Positions 8,717 to 19,284 are shown, counted from the stretch's first letter. The stretch is 53,123 bases of DNA from Myxococcota bacterium (GCA_023150805.1 JAKLKF010000045.1:1-53123); one strand, 5' to 3'. Program-made: numbers and translations. The notes: generated by a model from the sequence alone, not told the origin.

Positions 8717-9187
8717 TCAGGGGCTGGGGGGCCCCTCGGTGTAGGCGCAGCCCTGGTCGTCCTGGACCTGGCCGTCCTGGCGGCGCAGGCTGGTGGGGGG
8801 CAGGCCGCCGCCGGGGGCCTGGCTGGGCTGGCTCTGGTCGATCTGGAGCCGCACGGCGCCGGCCAGCTCGGTGGCCTGCCAGGTGCCGCGGTGCTCGACG
8901 ATGCCCGACCACATGCACGTGGCGTCGGGCGGGCAGGGGCTGACCCGGTCCTGGCCCTGCCAGGTGCCGTCGGCGGACAGGGTCAGCACCCGGGCCCAGG
9001 CGCGCTCGCCGCAGGCGGCGCTGGTCCACGTGCCGACCAGGGCCTGGGCGGCGGCGGTGGCCAGGGCCGCGCCCGGCGCCGCCTGGAAGGGGTTGGTGCC
9101 GGCGGGCGGGCCCGCGGGGGCGGGGGGCGAGGTTGCACCTCGACCGCCGCAGGCCGCCAGCAGGGCGGCCGCGAGGAGGGGCTGCAT
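8717..9187 (-). CDS. Small lipoprotein
   Basis: A 156-aa protein with a short leader and lipobox LLAAC (Cys13), then an Ala/Pro/Gly spacer and a small domain beginning LVGTWTSAACGE. It contains several Cys residues and a WSGIVEHRGTW strand, resembling lipocalin-like or META-like small beta-barrels in pattern only. It starts 5 bp after the stop of the acyl-CoA synthetase gene and ends 24 bp before HMG-CoA reductase, so it is co-transcribed with lipid and isoprenoid genes. I cannot assign a function. Confidence 0.7.
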   Translation of the reverse strand: MQPLLAAALLAACGGRGATSPPAPAGPPAGTNPFQAAPGAALATAAAQALVGTWTSAACGERAWARVLTLSADGTWQGQDRVSPCPPDATCMWSGIVEHRGTWQATELAGAVRLQIDQSQPSQAPGGGLPPTSLRRQDGQVQDDQGCAYTEGPPSP

Positions 9188-9192
9188 GGCGC

Positions 9193-11016
<1,824 letters not shown>

Positions 11017-11177
11017 GGCCGGTCCTGGTCGGGGGGAAGGGGGCGCCGGGAGGCGCGCGTGGAGCCGCGGGCCCGGGAGCGCGCGGCGTTCCGGGCAATC
11101 TATCGGATCGGCGCCCGCAGGCACACGGTTCCGGGCGCGAATGGGGGTGGCGCGCGTACGAGGTCGGGGGTGGGGCC

Positions 11178-13043
11178 CTACCCGGGACCTGGGCGGGCCT
11201 CGTCCCACCTGGGGTAGAAGCCGTCCAGCAGCGCGCGATAGCGTGCTTCGACGGCCCGCCGGCGGATCTTCAACGTGGGAGTGAGATCGCCGTGCTCGAC
11301 CGTCAGCTCTTCGGGCAGCAGGGCGAAGCTGCGGACCTGCTCGTGCGGCGCGAGCGTGGCGTTGAGGCGGTCGACGACGGCCTGCAGCTCGGCCAGCACG
11401 TCGGCGTGGCGCGTCAGCGCGGGCAGGTCCAGGCCGCCCAGGCCCCGGCCGCGGGCCCAGCCGCGGGCGTGGGCCTCGTCCAGCGTGATCAGGGCGGTGA
11501 CCCAGGGGCGGCGGTCGCCGTGCACGAGCACCTGGCTCACCCAGGGGCTGCCGGCCTTCAGCCGCTCCTCGATGGGCTGCGGGGCGACGTACTTGCCGCC
11601 GCTGGTCTTGATGAGGTCCTTCTTGCGGTCGGTGATCGACAGGAAGCCGTCGGCGTCGAGCTGGCCGATGTCGCCGGTGCGCAGCCAGCCGTCGGGCGTC
11701 AGGACCTGGGCGGTGTCCCGGGGCAGGCCGTGGTAGCCGCGCATGATCCCGCGGCCGCGCAGCAGGATCTCGCCGTCATGGGCGTCGATGCGGACCTCGA
11801 CGCCGGGCATGGCCTGGCCGACGGTGCCCGGGCGGCAGCGGTCGGGGCGGTTGACGAAGCTGGCGGCGCTGGACTCGGTGAGGCCGTAGCCCTCGAGGAC
11901 CTGGACCCCGGCGGCGGAGAAGAACAGCGCCAGCTCGGGGGAGAGGGGGGCCGCGCCGCTGACGACGAAGCGCAGGCGACCGCCCAGCGAGTGCTGGATC
12001 TGGCGGAAGACCAGGCGGTCGGCCAGGCCCTCGCGCAGGCGCAGGCCACGGTCGGGGCGCCGCCCCTCGACCCGCGCCCGCGTGGCCTGCTCTCCCACGC
12101 GCATCGACCAGCGGAAGACGCTGCGGCTGGCCCGGCCGGCCTCGTGCGCGTGGCGGACGATGCGGGCGTGCAGCTTCTCCAGGACGCGGGGGACCACGGC
12201 CATGAAGGTCGGCTTGACCTGCGCCAGGTTCTGGCCCAGGTGGTCGCGGCGGCCGTCGACGGCGGTCACGATCCCGATGCGGATGGCGGCGATCTCCATG
12301 ACGCGGGCGAAGCTGTGGGCCAGGGGCAGGAAGAGCAGCTGCCGGTCGGCCGGCGACATGATGCCCAGGGCGTCGATGCCGTCGCCGACCGAGACCCAGG
12401 CGTCGTGGGTCAGCTCCACGCCCTTGGGCTGCCCGGTGGTGCCCGAGGTGTAGATGAGCGTCGCCAGGTCCTGGGACCCCACGGCCCGGGCGCGTGCCTC
12501 CCAGGCGCCGGGGTGCAGGCGCAGCCATGCGCGGCCGGCCTCCTCCAGGGCGGCCAGGGTGACGACGAAGGGGCGGGCCTGGGCCGGGTCCAGGTCGTGC
12601 GCCGCCTCGCCGCCGGGCACGATCTGCACGACGCGGTGCAGGTGCGGCAGGCGCGCGCGGGCCGCCTCGACCACGGCGGTCTGCTCGGCGTTCTCGGTGA
12701 AGACGACGCGGCTCTCGCTGTCGGCCAGGATGAAGACGCGGTCCTCGGGGGTGGCCTGCGGGTAGATGGCGGCGGTCACCGCGCCGGCGCTCAGGATCGC
12801 CATGTCGGCCAGGATCCACTCGACCCGCGTCTCGCTGAGCAGGGCGCAGCGCTCGCCCTGCTGCATGCCCAGGGCCAACAGGCCTGCGGCGATGTCGCGC
12901 GCCCGGTCGCCCGCCTCCTGCCAGGTGATGCTCCGCCAGGCGGCACCCTCGCCCGAGGGAGAGCACAGGGCCTCGCTGTCGGGGGTCGAGGCGACCCGGT
13001 GCAGGAACATCTCCGCGACGGACTGGAAGGACGCAGAGGCCAC
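11178..13043 (-). CDS. Long-chain fatty-acid--CoA ligase (AMP-forming), paralogue 2
   Basis: A 621-aa second AMP-forming acyl-CoA ligase, clearly paralogous to the one at 9193-11016 and in tandem with it. It has the same motifs: YTSGTTGQPKGVELTH, LEGYGLTESSAASFVNR, LRTGDIGQLDADGF and KDLIKTSGGKYVAP. The start is GTG 13043, with a GGGAG ribosome site about 6 nt upstream. The 161-bp gap to the next ligase suggests that each may have its own promoter. Divergence in the central acyl-binding part implies different chain specificity, but that is inference. A perfect inverted repeat lies 40 bp upstream in the divergent intergenic region. Confidence 0.93.
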   Translation of the reverse strand: MASASFQSVAEMFLHRVASTPDSEALCSPSGEGAAWRSITWQEAGDRARDIAAGLLALGMQQGERCALLSETRVEWILADMAILSAGAVTAAIYPQATPEDRVFILADSESRVVFTENAEQTAVVEAARARLPHLHRVVQIVPGGEAAHDLDPAQARPFVVTLAALEEAGRAWLRLHPGAWEARARAVGSQDLATLIYTSGTTGQPKGVELTHDAWVSVGDGIDALGIMSPADRQLLFLPLAHSFARVMEIAAIRIGIVTAVDGRRDHLGQNLAQVKPTFMAVVPRVLEKLHARIVRHAHEAGRASRSVFRWSMRVGEQATRARVEGRRPDRGLRLREGLADRLVFRQIQHSLGGRLRFVVSGAAPLSPELALFFSAAGVQVLEGYGLTESSAASFVNRPDRCRPGTVGQAMPGVEVRIDAHDGEILLRGRGIMRGYHGLPRDTAQVLTPDGWLRTGDIGQLDADGFLSITDRKKDLIKTSGGKYVAPQPIEERLKAGSPWVSQVLVHGDRRPWVTALITLDEAHARGWARGRGLGGLDLPALTRHADVLAELQAVVDRLNATLAPHEQVRSFALLPEELTVEHGDLTPTLKIRRRAVEARYRALLDGFYPRWDEARPGPG

Positions 13044-13082
13044 GGTGGCTCCCGGAGGGGGGGCGGCCTGTTAATCGGCGAG

Positions 13083-13112
13083 CCCGGGGCCGCCAGCCGC
13101 AGCGGCCCCGGG
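13083..13112. repeat. Perfect 11-bp inverted repeat in a divergent promoter region
   Basis: CCCGGGGCCGC (13083-13093) and its exact reverse complement (13102-13112) flank an 8-nt spacer. It lies between the divergent starts at 13043 (minus) and 13142 (plus), next to TACGCT (13116-13121), a -10 candidate for the plus-strand gene. It could be an operator or a strong leader hairpin; there is no T-run. Confidence 0.6.
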
Positions 13113-13141
13113 TGCTACGCTGCCGGCACGCGAGAGGCACC

Positions 13142-14620
13142 GTGTTGCACTGGAACCAGGACGACCGGCAGGCATTCGCCGCCGAGCTCGCCCGCGCCAA
13201 CGCCGAGGCTCTGCGACCGTGGACGGTCGTGGCCAGCGCGTTGTCGCTGGCCCTGGTCCTGGTGGCGCTGGGGCTGGCCCCCGCCCACGTGGGCGTGCCC
13301 TACGGCCCGGCGGTGGCGCTGGTCGCGGTCGCCACGGCGGGGCTGGCGCTGGCCAGCTTCCGGCAGGCGGTGTCGGCGGCGGTCATCGGCCCGCTGTCGG
13401 TGGGGCTGGTCGTCTCCAGTGGCCTCATCCTGGGCTGGGTGCTGCTCGGCGCGCCGGCCGCGGTGGCGCCGGTGGCCGGTGGCTTCTTGATGGTGGCGCT
13501 GGCCGGGGGCCTGCTCTTCTCCTGGGATCTGCCGCTGGCGATCGGCGTGCAGGCGGCCTTGCTGGTCGGCTGGCTGCTGGGTGTCACGGCGGGGCCGGGC
13601 TGGGGCGCCGACACGGGGCAGCTCGTCGCCTGCTCGGCGCTGCTGATCGGCGCCCAGACGGTGTCGCTGGTGGCGCAGCGGCAACGGCGGGTCGAGCGCG
13701 CCGAGGGCTTCCACCAGCTCCGGGAGGCGGCGCGGGTGACGCGCGTGGTGGACGAGGTGCGCGCCAGCCAGCACGCGACGGCCCAGGCGCGCGACCGGCT
13801 GTTCAGCGACGTGACCAACGGCTTGCGCGAGCCGGTGGTGCGGCTGCTGCGGGCCGTGCGCGACCAGATGGACACCGAGCCCGAGACGGCCAGCCGGCTG
13901 GCGCCGACCTGGAGCAAGGGGCTGCGCCTGCTGCGCAAGCTCGACGACGTCGGGACCCTGGCCCTGTACCACCGCGGCCACCTGCGGCTGCGCGTGCGCC
14001 GCGTGCAGCTGGGCCAGGAGCTGCGGCGGGTGGTGGAGCTGGCGCAAGAGGCGATGGCGCCTTCGGGCCTGAGCCTGGACCTGGTGGTCGACGAGGTGCC
14101 CGAGGACCTGCACGTGGACCCCGAGCGGCTGGAGCGGGTGCTGGTCGTGATGCTGGCCGAGGCGCTGCGGGCCTGCCCGCCCGACGCCGACGTGCAGGTC
14201 GAGGTGGGGCAGGAGCAGGGCGCCGGCGGCGTGGTGATGGCGCGGATCGAGGTGTGGTGCGACAAGCCCGAGGCGCCCGTCGACCGCGCGGCCGGGGACG
14301 ACTTCTGGCGCGAGCCGGAGGGCGCCTCGATCGAGGTGCGGCTGGCCCACGCGCTCGCCGAGTTCCACGGCGGGCGGCTGGTCCAGGCCCCGCCCGAGGC
14401 CAACACCCTGTCCTGGGTGCTGTCGCTGCGCGCGGGCACCCAGCACCTGACGGACGCCACCATCGACCGCCGGGTGCGCGCGGTGGACAGCGACCGCGGG
14501 CGGCGCTTCGAGGACCGGGCCGGCATGACCTGGGCGGCCGACCTGGCGGCGACCGACGAGTACCGCCTGCTGGACGTGCAGGTGATGGCCGAGGCCATCG
14601 GGCGGGAGCTGGACGGTTAG
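13142..14620 (+). CDS. Membrane histidine-kinase-like protein lacking the H-box histidine
   Basis: A 492-aa protein with five or six hydrophobic segments in the first 180 residues and no large periplasmic domain, then a coiled, kinase-like dimerisation helix. The H-box position reads VTNGLREP, so the phosphate-accepting His is replaced by Asn (about N226) although the L-R-x-P that follows is kept. The ATPase-like part also looks decayed: the N-box equivalent (VLVVMLAEAL, about 333-342) has no Asn. FWREPEGASIEVRLAHALAEFHGG still resembles the late ATPase helix with its G-G ending. So it is probably a pseudokinase or a structural sensor, not an active kinase. The start is GTG 13142 with GAGAGG 4 nt upstream. 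No response regulator is adjacent. Confidence 0.75.
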   Translation: MLHWNQDDRQAFAAELARANAEALRPWTVVASALSLALVLVALGLAPAHVGVPYGPAVALVAVATAGLALASFRQAVSAAVIGPLSVGLVVSSGLILGWVLLGAPAAVAPVAGGFLMVALAGGLLFSWDLPLAIGVQAALLVGWLLGVTAGPGWGADTGQLVACSALLIGAQTVSLVAQRQRRVERAEGFHQLREAARVTRVVDEVRASQHATAQARDRLFSDVTNGLREPVVRLLRAVRDQMDTEPETASRLAPTWSKGLRLLRKLDDVGTLALYHRGHLRLRVRRVQLGQELRRVVELAQEAMAPSGLSLDLVVDEVPEDLHVDPERLERVLVVMLAEALRACPPDADVQVEVGQEQGAGGVVMARIEVWCDKPEAPVDRAAGDDFWREPEGASIEVRLAHALAEFHGGRLVQAPPEANTLSWVLSLRAGTQHLTDATIDRRVRAVDSDRGRRFEDRAGMTWAADLAATDEYRLLDVQVMAEAIGRELDG

Positions 14621-14639
14621 CCGGGGCGGGGAGGTGCCT

Positions 14640-15122
14640 GTGGTGGTGCTGGCGTGGATCCTGCTGGGCTGTGGCGTGGGGGGCGCGGACCCGGTCCCGG
14701 TCGCCGGCCACTGGACGGTGACGGACAACGCCGTGTCGACGGACGACTGCGGGCTGATCCAGGCCGATCCGCCCAACGGGATCCCCCAGGGCTACACCAT
14801 CGCCGCGGGGGCGGACGAGGGCAGCTTCACCCTGCACGGTGACCAGGAGAACGACGAGCAGCGCTGCGCCGCCGACGGCGAGGCCTGGGCCTGCGAACCC
14901 TACAGCGAGACCGAGTCGGGCAGCGAGCAGGGCGCCACCTACACCATGACCTACACCTGGCAGTACACGGGGGGCATGGAGGACGAGCGGTCCATGCAGG
15001 TGGACATCGACATGCAGCTGTCCTGCACGGGCTCGGGGGAGCTGTGCGCCGACATCGAGCGATCCTTCGGCATCTCCTTCCCCTGCCACCTGGCCGTCTC
15101 CCAGCAGGCGACCGCGGACTGA
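14640..15122 (+). CDS. Small lipoprotein
   Basis: A protein of about 160 aa. GGGGAGG at 14628-14634 is the likely ribosome site, so I place the start at GTG 14640 (GTG 14634 and 14643 are also in frame). The leader is short, VVLAWILLGC, with lipobox LLGC. The mature part opens VAGHWTVTDNAV and contains six or more Cys, hinting at a disulfide-bonded small beta domain comparable in pattern to the lipoprotein at 8717-9187. It lies 19 bp after the pseudokinase gene and is probably co-transcribed; it converges on nadE with a 16-bp gap. Function unknown. Confidence 0.7.
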   Translation: MVVLAWILLGCGVGGADPVPVAGHWTVTDNAVSTDDCGLIQADPPNGIPQGYTIAAGADEGSFTLHGDQENDEQRCAADGEAWACEPYSETESGSEQGATYTMTYTWQYTGGMEDERSMQVDIDMQLSCTGSGELCADIERSFGISFPCHLAVSQQATAD

Positions 15123-15138
15123 GCCGCCGGGCGGGCCC

Positions 15139-16755
15139 TCAGCGCCGGGTGACGGGCACCAGCCGGCCGGTGCCGAAGGCCGCCTCGCCGACCTTGAGCA
15201 CGATGGGCGCCTGCCAGCGCTTGTGCTCGGCCTGGCGCATCATGCGGGCCAGGCCCGGCTCCAGCGCCGGCCCCTCGTCGGGAAGGCCGGCCGCGCGGCG
15301 CAGCTCGCCCTGCACGGCGGGGCCGACCCGGGCGTAGTCGAAAGGGTCGACCTGGTCGGGCTTCAGCTCGGCCGAGGGTGGGCGCGAGAGCACGAAGGCG
15401 GGGATGGGCGCGATGTGCGCGCTGGCCCAGGTGGCCAGGGCCTGGACCGTGGGCTTGGGCAGGTCGCCGATGGGCGACAGGGCGCCGGCCATGTCGCCGT
15501 AGAGCGTGGTGTAGCCCAGCGCCAGCTCGGTCTGGTTGCTGGTGTTCAGCAGCATCCCGCCGCGGCGGTTGACCAGGGCCATCAAGAGCAGGGCGCGCAG
15601 GCGGGCCTGGAGGTTCTCGGGGGTGGTGTCGCCGGGGCCGGGCGGGCCCAGGACCGGGGCCAGCGTGGCCAGGCTGGCCTGGTGCAGGGCGGTGATCGGC
15701 AGCTCCTCGAAGCCGCAGCCCAGCGTGGTGGCCTGCTCGCGCGCCGCCTGGGTGGAGCGGGGGTCGGTGAAGGGGCCGGGCAGGGCGACGCAGGTCACGG
15801 CGCGGGGGCCCAGGGCGGCGACGGCCAGGGTGGCGACCAGGGCGCTGTCGATGCCACCCGACAGGCCGACCACGGCCTGGCGCAGGCCGTTCTTCCACGC
15901 GAAGCCCTGGATGCCCGCGACCAGCGCCTGCCACAGGGCCGGCAGGCCGCGTGGCGGGGCCGCCGCCTCGGAGGGCGCGGCGGGGCCGGCGCCCACCTCC
16001 CACACGTCGACGCCCTCCCGGAAGCGCGGCAGCCAGGCGGTGACCTGGCCCGCGGTGTCCATCGCGAAGCTGGCGCCGTCGAAGATCAGCTCGTCATGAG
16101 CGCCGACGGCGTTGACGTAGACCAGGGGCAGCCCGGCGGCGCGCGCCACGGCGAGGCGACGGTCGAGCACCCCTCGCCGGTAGGGCGAGGCGTTGAGCGC
16201 CACGAGCAGGTCGGCGCCTGCGGCCCGCGCCTCGTCGACGGGGCGCAGGGGGTAGCCCTCCTGCCACAGGTCCTCGCAGACCAGCACCCCCAGGAGGGGG
16301 CCGCCCAGCGACAGGGCGGGCGAGGGGGGGCCCGGCAGGAACCAGCGGGGCTCGTGGAAGACGTCGTAGGCGGGCAGCAGCCGCTTGGCGTGCGCGAGGG
16401 TGCAGCGGCCCTGGTGCAGCAGCAGGGCGGCGTTGTGCAGGCCGGGGTGCCGCGGGGTCGGCGCGCCGGGCCAGATCCCGCCGAGCAGCACCGGCGGCCC
16501 GCCCGCCAGGCGCGCGGCCAGCTCCTGCTGGGCCTGCAGCGTCGCGGCGACGAAGGCCGGGTCGCAGAGCAGGTCGCGGGGCGGGTAGCCGGGCACCACC
16601 AGCTCGGGCAGCACGACCAGGTCGGGGGCGCCGGGGGCCAGGGCGGCGACCGCCTCCTGCACGTTGCGGGTGTTGCTGGCCAGGTCGCCCAGGCGGGTGT
16701 CGACCTGGGCGACGCCGATCCGCAGGCGCGGGCCGGCGGGGGGCGCGGCGCTCAC
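15139..16755 (-). CDS. nadE: Glutamine-dependent NAD+ synthetase
   Basis: A 538-aa two-domain enzyme making NAD+ from nicotinate adenine dinucleotide, with ammonia from glutamine. The N-terminal nitrilase-type glutaminase domain has the catalytic triad E51 (LPELVVPGYPPRDLL), K124 (AHAKRLLP) and C160 (VLVCEDLW). The C-terminal synthetase domain has the ATP P-loop SGGIDS (299-304) and the later TSNQTE motif. Length fits the compact bacterial glutamine-dependent type. The start is GTG 16755, overlapping the upstream stop as GTGA, so it is translationally coupled to the pyruvate-kinase-like gene. The NMN adenylyltransferase-like gene three genes upstream belongs to the same pathway. Confidence 0.95.
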   Translation of the reverse strand: MSAAPPAGPRLRIGVAQVDTRLGDLASNTRNVQEAVAALAPGAPDLVVLPELVVPGYPPRDLLCDPAFVAATLQAQQELAARLAGGPPVLLGGIWPGAPTPRHPGLHNAALLLHQGRCTLAHAKRLLPAYDVFHEPRWFLPGPPSPALSLGGPLLGVLVCEDLWQEGYPLRPVDEARAAGADLLVALNASPYRRGVLDRRLAVARAAGLPLVYVNAVGAHDELIFDGASFAMDTAGQVTAWLPRFREGVDVWEVGAGPAAPSEAAAPPRGLPALWQALVAGIQGFAWKNGLRQAVVGLSGGIDSALVATLAVAALGPRAVTCVALPGPFTDPRSTQAAREQATTLGCGFEELPITALHQASLATLAPVLGPPGPGDTTPENLQARLRALLLMALVNRRGGMLLNTSNQTELALGYTTLYGDMAGALSPIGDLPKPTVQALATWASAHIAPIPAFVLSRPPSAELKPDQVDPFDYARVGPAVQGELRRAAGLPDEGPALEPGLARMMRQAEHKRWQAPIVLKVGEAAFGTGRLVPVTRR

Positions 16756-17639
16756 GCCAGCTCGCCGGCCAGGGCCTGCAGCAGGTTCAGGGCCGCGCGC
16801 ACGCTCTCGCGGCGCAGGCAGACGTGGTCGCCCAGCATGAAGGTGCGGTAGCCCAGGCCGTGCAGCCAGGCGACGTCGGAGAGGTCGGCGCTGTCGGGCA
16901 CGTCGCTCCAGGCCAGACTGGACAGCACCCGGCTGGCGACGATGGCGTCGGGGTCGGCGCGCACGATGTCGCGCACGGCGGACAGCACCTTGTGGGGCTG
17001 CACCACCTCGACGTACAGGTCGCCGCGGGCCGCCATCAGCCGGCCGTGGGTGGCGCCCGTGCGGCGGGCGTGGGCCAGGCCGCGCCGGCTCTCGATCTTC
17101 TGCACCACGCGGGCGCCGGGCAGGATCGCCCGCACCTCGTCGGCGTCCTGGGGCCCTTCCACGAAGGACAGCATCACGTCGCGGGCGCCGACCTCGGCCA
17201 TCGCCGCCAGCCAGGCCCGGTCCCCCTCGGTCAGGCTGCCCTCGATGCGCAGGTCGGGGGCCACGATGTTCACCGACTCTCCGGGGCCGACCACCCGCCG
17301 GGGGCTGTCGGCCAGGATCAGCCGGTCCCCGTCGACGGCGACGACCCGGGCGTGCTCCTTGCCGTCGCTGAAGAAGGCGTCGCAGGGGGTCTGGACCTGG
17401 ATCCGGTGGGAGAGCCGGATCGCGGTGAAGGGCGGCAGGCCCGCCTCGACCACCCGGAGCTGCCGGCCCTTGAGGTCCACGTACAGGGGGGGCCCCAGGG
17501 CCAGCAGCCGTCGCAGCACCTCGGCGTGCGGGTGGGCCAGGGGCATGACGGTGTTCAGGCGCAGGCCCACCGTCATCGGGTGGGCCGCGACCTCGTCGTG
17601 GAAGTCGGCGTAGGGGGGGATCGTGACGATGGCCCCCAC
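16752..17639 (-). CDS. Minimal pyruvate-kinase-like protein without the C-terminal domain
   Basis: A 295-aa protein recognisable as a pyruvate kinase barrel: VGLRLNTVMP (substrate Arg/Asn strand), YVDLKGRQLR (compare DLKGPEIR), a short B-domain ending in SVNIVAPDL, SLTEGD, MLSFVEGPQDADEVR, VVQKIES (catalytic Lys K171 and metal Glu), MAARGDLYVEV (R195-G-D197) and a late SDVAWLHG. Core catalytic residues are kept, but the allosteric C-domain is missing and the N-terminal T-I-G-P motif is not seen. It could be a minimal pyruvate kinase or a related enolpyruvate/aldolase enzyme. I place the start at GTG 17639; a TTG at 17690 overlapping the upstream gene is possible. It is coupled to nadE by a GTGA overlap. 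Confidence 0.7.
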   Translation of the reverse strand: MGAIVTIPPYADFHDEVAAHPMTVGLRLNTVMPLAHPHAEVLRRLLALGPPLYVDLKGRQLRVVEAGLPPFTAIRLSHRIQVQTPCDAFFSDGKEHARVVAVDGDRLILADSPRRVVGPGESVNIVAPDLRIEGSLTEGDRAWLAAMAEVGARDVMLSFVEGPQDADEVRAILPGARVVQKIESRRGLAHARRTGATHGRLMAARGDLYVEVVQPHKVLSAVRDIVRADPDAIVASRVLSSLAWSDVPDSADLSDVAWLHGLGYRTFMLGDHVCLRRESVRAALNLLQALAGELA

Positions 17640-17679
17640 CCCGTGCGGTCCGGCCGCCCCGCCGCCCGGCGCGCGCCGC

Positions 17680-18657
17680 TCAGAGGGCAATCGTCGTCCC
17701 GCAGAAGCGGCAGGCGACCTTGCCGTGGGCCTCGGGCGGGACGGGGCCGCCGCAGGCCGGGCAGGCGACCTTGCGCGGGCCGAGCGTCGACAGGCGGGTG
17801 CTGACGGCCTTGGCCTTCTCGTTGGACTGGCGGGCCAGCATGTTCTCCTGGAAGTCGCCGAAGTGGCCCCAGGCCTGGGCGATCAGGCCCATCGCGTAGT
17901 CGACGGCCCGCTGCTCGTCGTCGATGTGGAAGACGTGGTCGGCGCCGATGGCCCGCGCCCACTGCTGGTCGACGGCGTCGCCCTCCTTGCCGCCGGGCCG
18001 CCGCAGGAACCAGGTGTTCCACTTCTTGCTGACCCGCTGCCAGGCGGCGATCGCGTCCAGGTCTCCCTGGGCGCCGTCCCCCATGACGTCGCGCACCTGG
18101 GCGGCCGGGAAGCGCTCGTGCATGGTGATGTCGCCGAAGACGATCAGGAAGGGCTTCTCGGCGTTGGGCGCCTTGACGTGGGTGTCGACCCAGTGGGCGA
18201 ACAGCCCGTAGCTCTCGGGCGCGTCCCCGCCGCCGCCCTCGCCGAAGATGGCGCCGAGCTGCTGCTCCAGGTCGAAGCCGCTGGCGAAGGTCGTGACCTG
18301 CAGCGGCCAGCGGTCCACGCCGGCGTCGCCGATGGCGGCGAACAGGATCTCGGCGTCCTCGCGGTAGGCCTGCAGCGTCGTGTAGAGCAGCGGCAGGCGG
18401 TCGAAGATCTCGAAGGGCCAGCGCGCCATCGAGCCGGTGACGTCGACGGCGACGATGATCGGGTTGGTGGAGGCGGTGTGCACCTCCTTGCGGGGATCGA
18501 TCACCTTCTCGTTGGGGCCGTGCTTGGCGTCGTAGCTGCGCGGCCCGGCGGCCTTGGCGCGGTCGACGTCGTCCTTCATGCGGGCGGCGGCGGGGGCGGC
18601 GTAGTCGTACTTCTTCGAGCCGCGCCAGTCGGAGGTGTCGGTGTCCCACGAGTACAT
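17680..18657 (-). CDS. vWA-domain protein with C-terminal zinc ribbon
   Basis: A 325-aa cytoplasmic protein with no signal peptide. After an N-terminal Tyr/Asp/Lys-rich part, a von Willebrand A-like domain starts near residue 66 (IIVAVDVTGSM), the MIDAS metal site in D-x-T-G-S form, followed by a FGDITMHERF strand carrying the later MIDAS Asp. The C-terminus ends in two Cys pairs, CPACGG and CRFCG, forming a zinc ribbon. vWA plus zinc ribbon proteins often act as adaptors or chaperone partners; the partner here is unknown. The start is ATG 18657. It lies between the NMN adenylyltransferase-like and pyruvate-kinase-like genes on the same strand. Confidence 0.75.
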   Translation of the reverse strand: MYSWDTDTSDWRGSKKYDYAAPAAARMKDDVDRAKAAGPRSYDAKHGPNEKVIDPRKEVHTASTNPIIVAVDVTGSMARWPFEIFDRLPLLYTTLQAYREDAEILFAAIGDAGVDRWPLQVTTFASGFDLEQQLGAIFGEGGGGDAPESYGLFAHWVDTHVKAPNAEKPFLIVFGDITMHERFPAAQVRDVMGDGAQGDLDAIAAWQRVSKKWNTWFLRRPGGKEGDAVDQQWARAIGADHVFHIDDEQRAVDYAMGLIAQAWGHFGDFQENMLARQSNEKAKAVSTRLSTLGPRKVACPACGGPVPPEAHGKVACRFCGTTIAL

Positions 18658-18720
18658 GCAGACCTCGGCGAAGGGGGAGGGAAGGGGAGGCGAGGGGGCA
18701 GGCTACAGCAAGGGAGGGGC

Positions 18721-19284
18721 TCAGCCCAGGGCGGCGGCCAGGGTGGCGGCGCCGAAGTCGCGGCGGAAGCGCTCGATCCGGCCGGGCTCGTCCAGCCAGG
18801 CGGCCACCTGGGGGCTGACCAGCTCGCGCCAGGCCTGGCCCCGGGCCAGCTCGACCCGGACCATGGTCCCGTCGATGGGCACGCGGCGGTCGGGGGGCAC
18901 CAGGTGGACGGGGTGGCACAGGGGCCAGGTGTCGCGCAGCAGCGACCAGACGTAGGGGTTGGCCGTCACGAACAGGTCCAGCTCGCCCAGCAGGTCGCGG
19001 ACCATGGCCGTCCACCGCGGGCCGTTGCCCAGGTCGGGCACCTCGACCAGGGTCACCGACGTGGGCAGGTGCAGGCGCAGCATCTGGGCCGTCTCCGCGG
19101 CCGTGAACGGGTTGCGCAGGTCGAGCTTGTTGCTGCTGCCGATGCCGATGGTGAGCGCGTCCGCGCGCTCCACGAGGGCGTCCAGGACCGCCAGCTGCCC
19201 CAGGTGCAGGGGCTTCCAGCGGGCGATCATCGCCACGCGGCCCAGGCGCCAGGGCAGGTCGGGGGGCGGCGGAGGCAGCGGCAC
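18721..19284 (-). CDS. Nicotinamide/nicotinate mononucleotide adenylyltransferase-like protein (NadM type)
   Basis: A 187-aa nucleotidyltransferase. The nucleotide motif ARWKPLHLGQ (H27, Q30) corresponds to the G-R-F-Q-P-F-H-x-G-H motif of archaeal-type NMN adenylyltransferases, but the second catalytic His is Gln. GIGSSNK and a late IDGTMVR (usual I-S-G-T-x-x-R) also fit. Such enzymes join ATP with NMN or NaMN to give NAD or its deamido form. nadE three genes downstream supports a NAD role. The His-to-Gln change could reduce activity or shift the substrate. The start is taken at ATG 19284; a shorter start at the Met before ARWKPLH is possible. Confidence 0.72.
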   Translation of the reverse strand: MPLPPPPPDLPWRLGRVAMIARWKPLHLGQLAVLDALVERADALTIGIGSSNKLDLRNPFTAAETAQMLRLHLPTSVTLVEVPDLGNGPRWTAMVRDLLGELDLFVTANPYVWSLLRDTWPLCHPVHLVPPDRRVPIDGTMVRVELARGQAWRELVSPQVAAWLDEPGRIERFRRDFGAATLAAALG

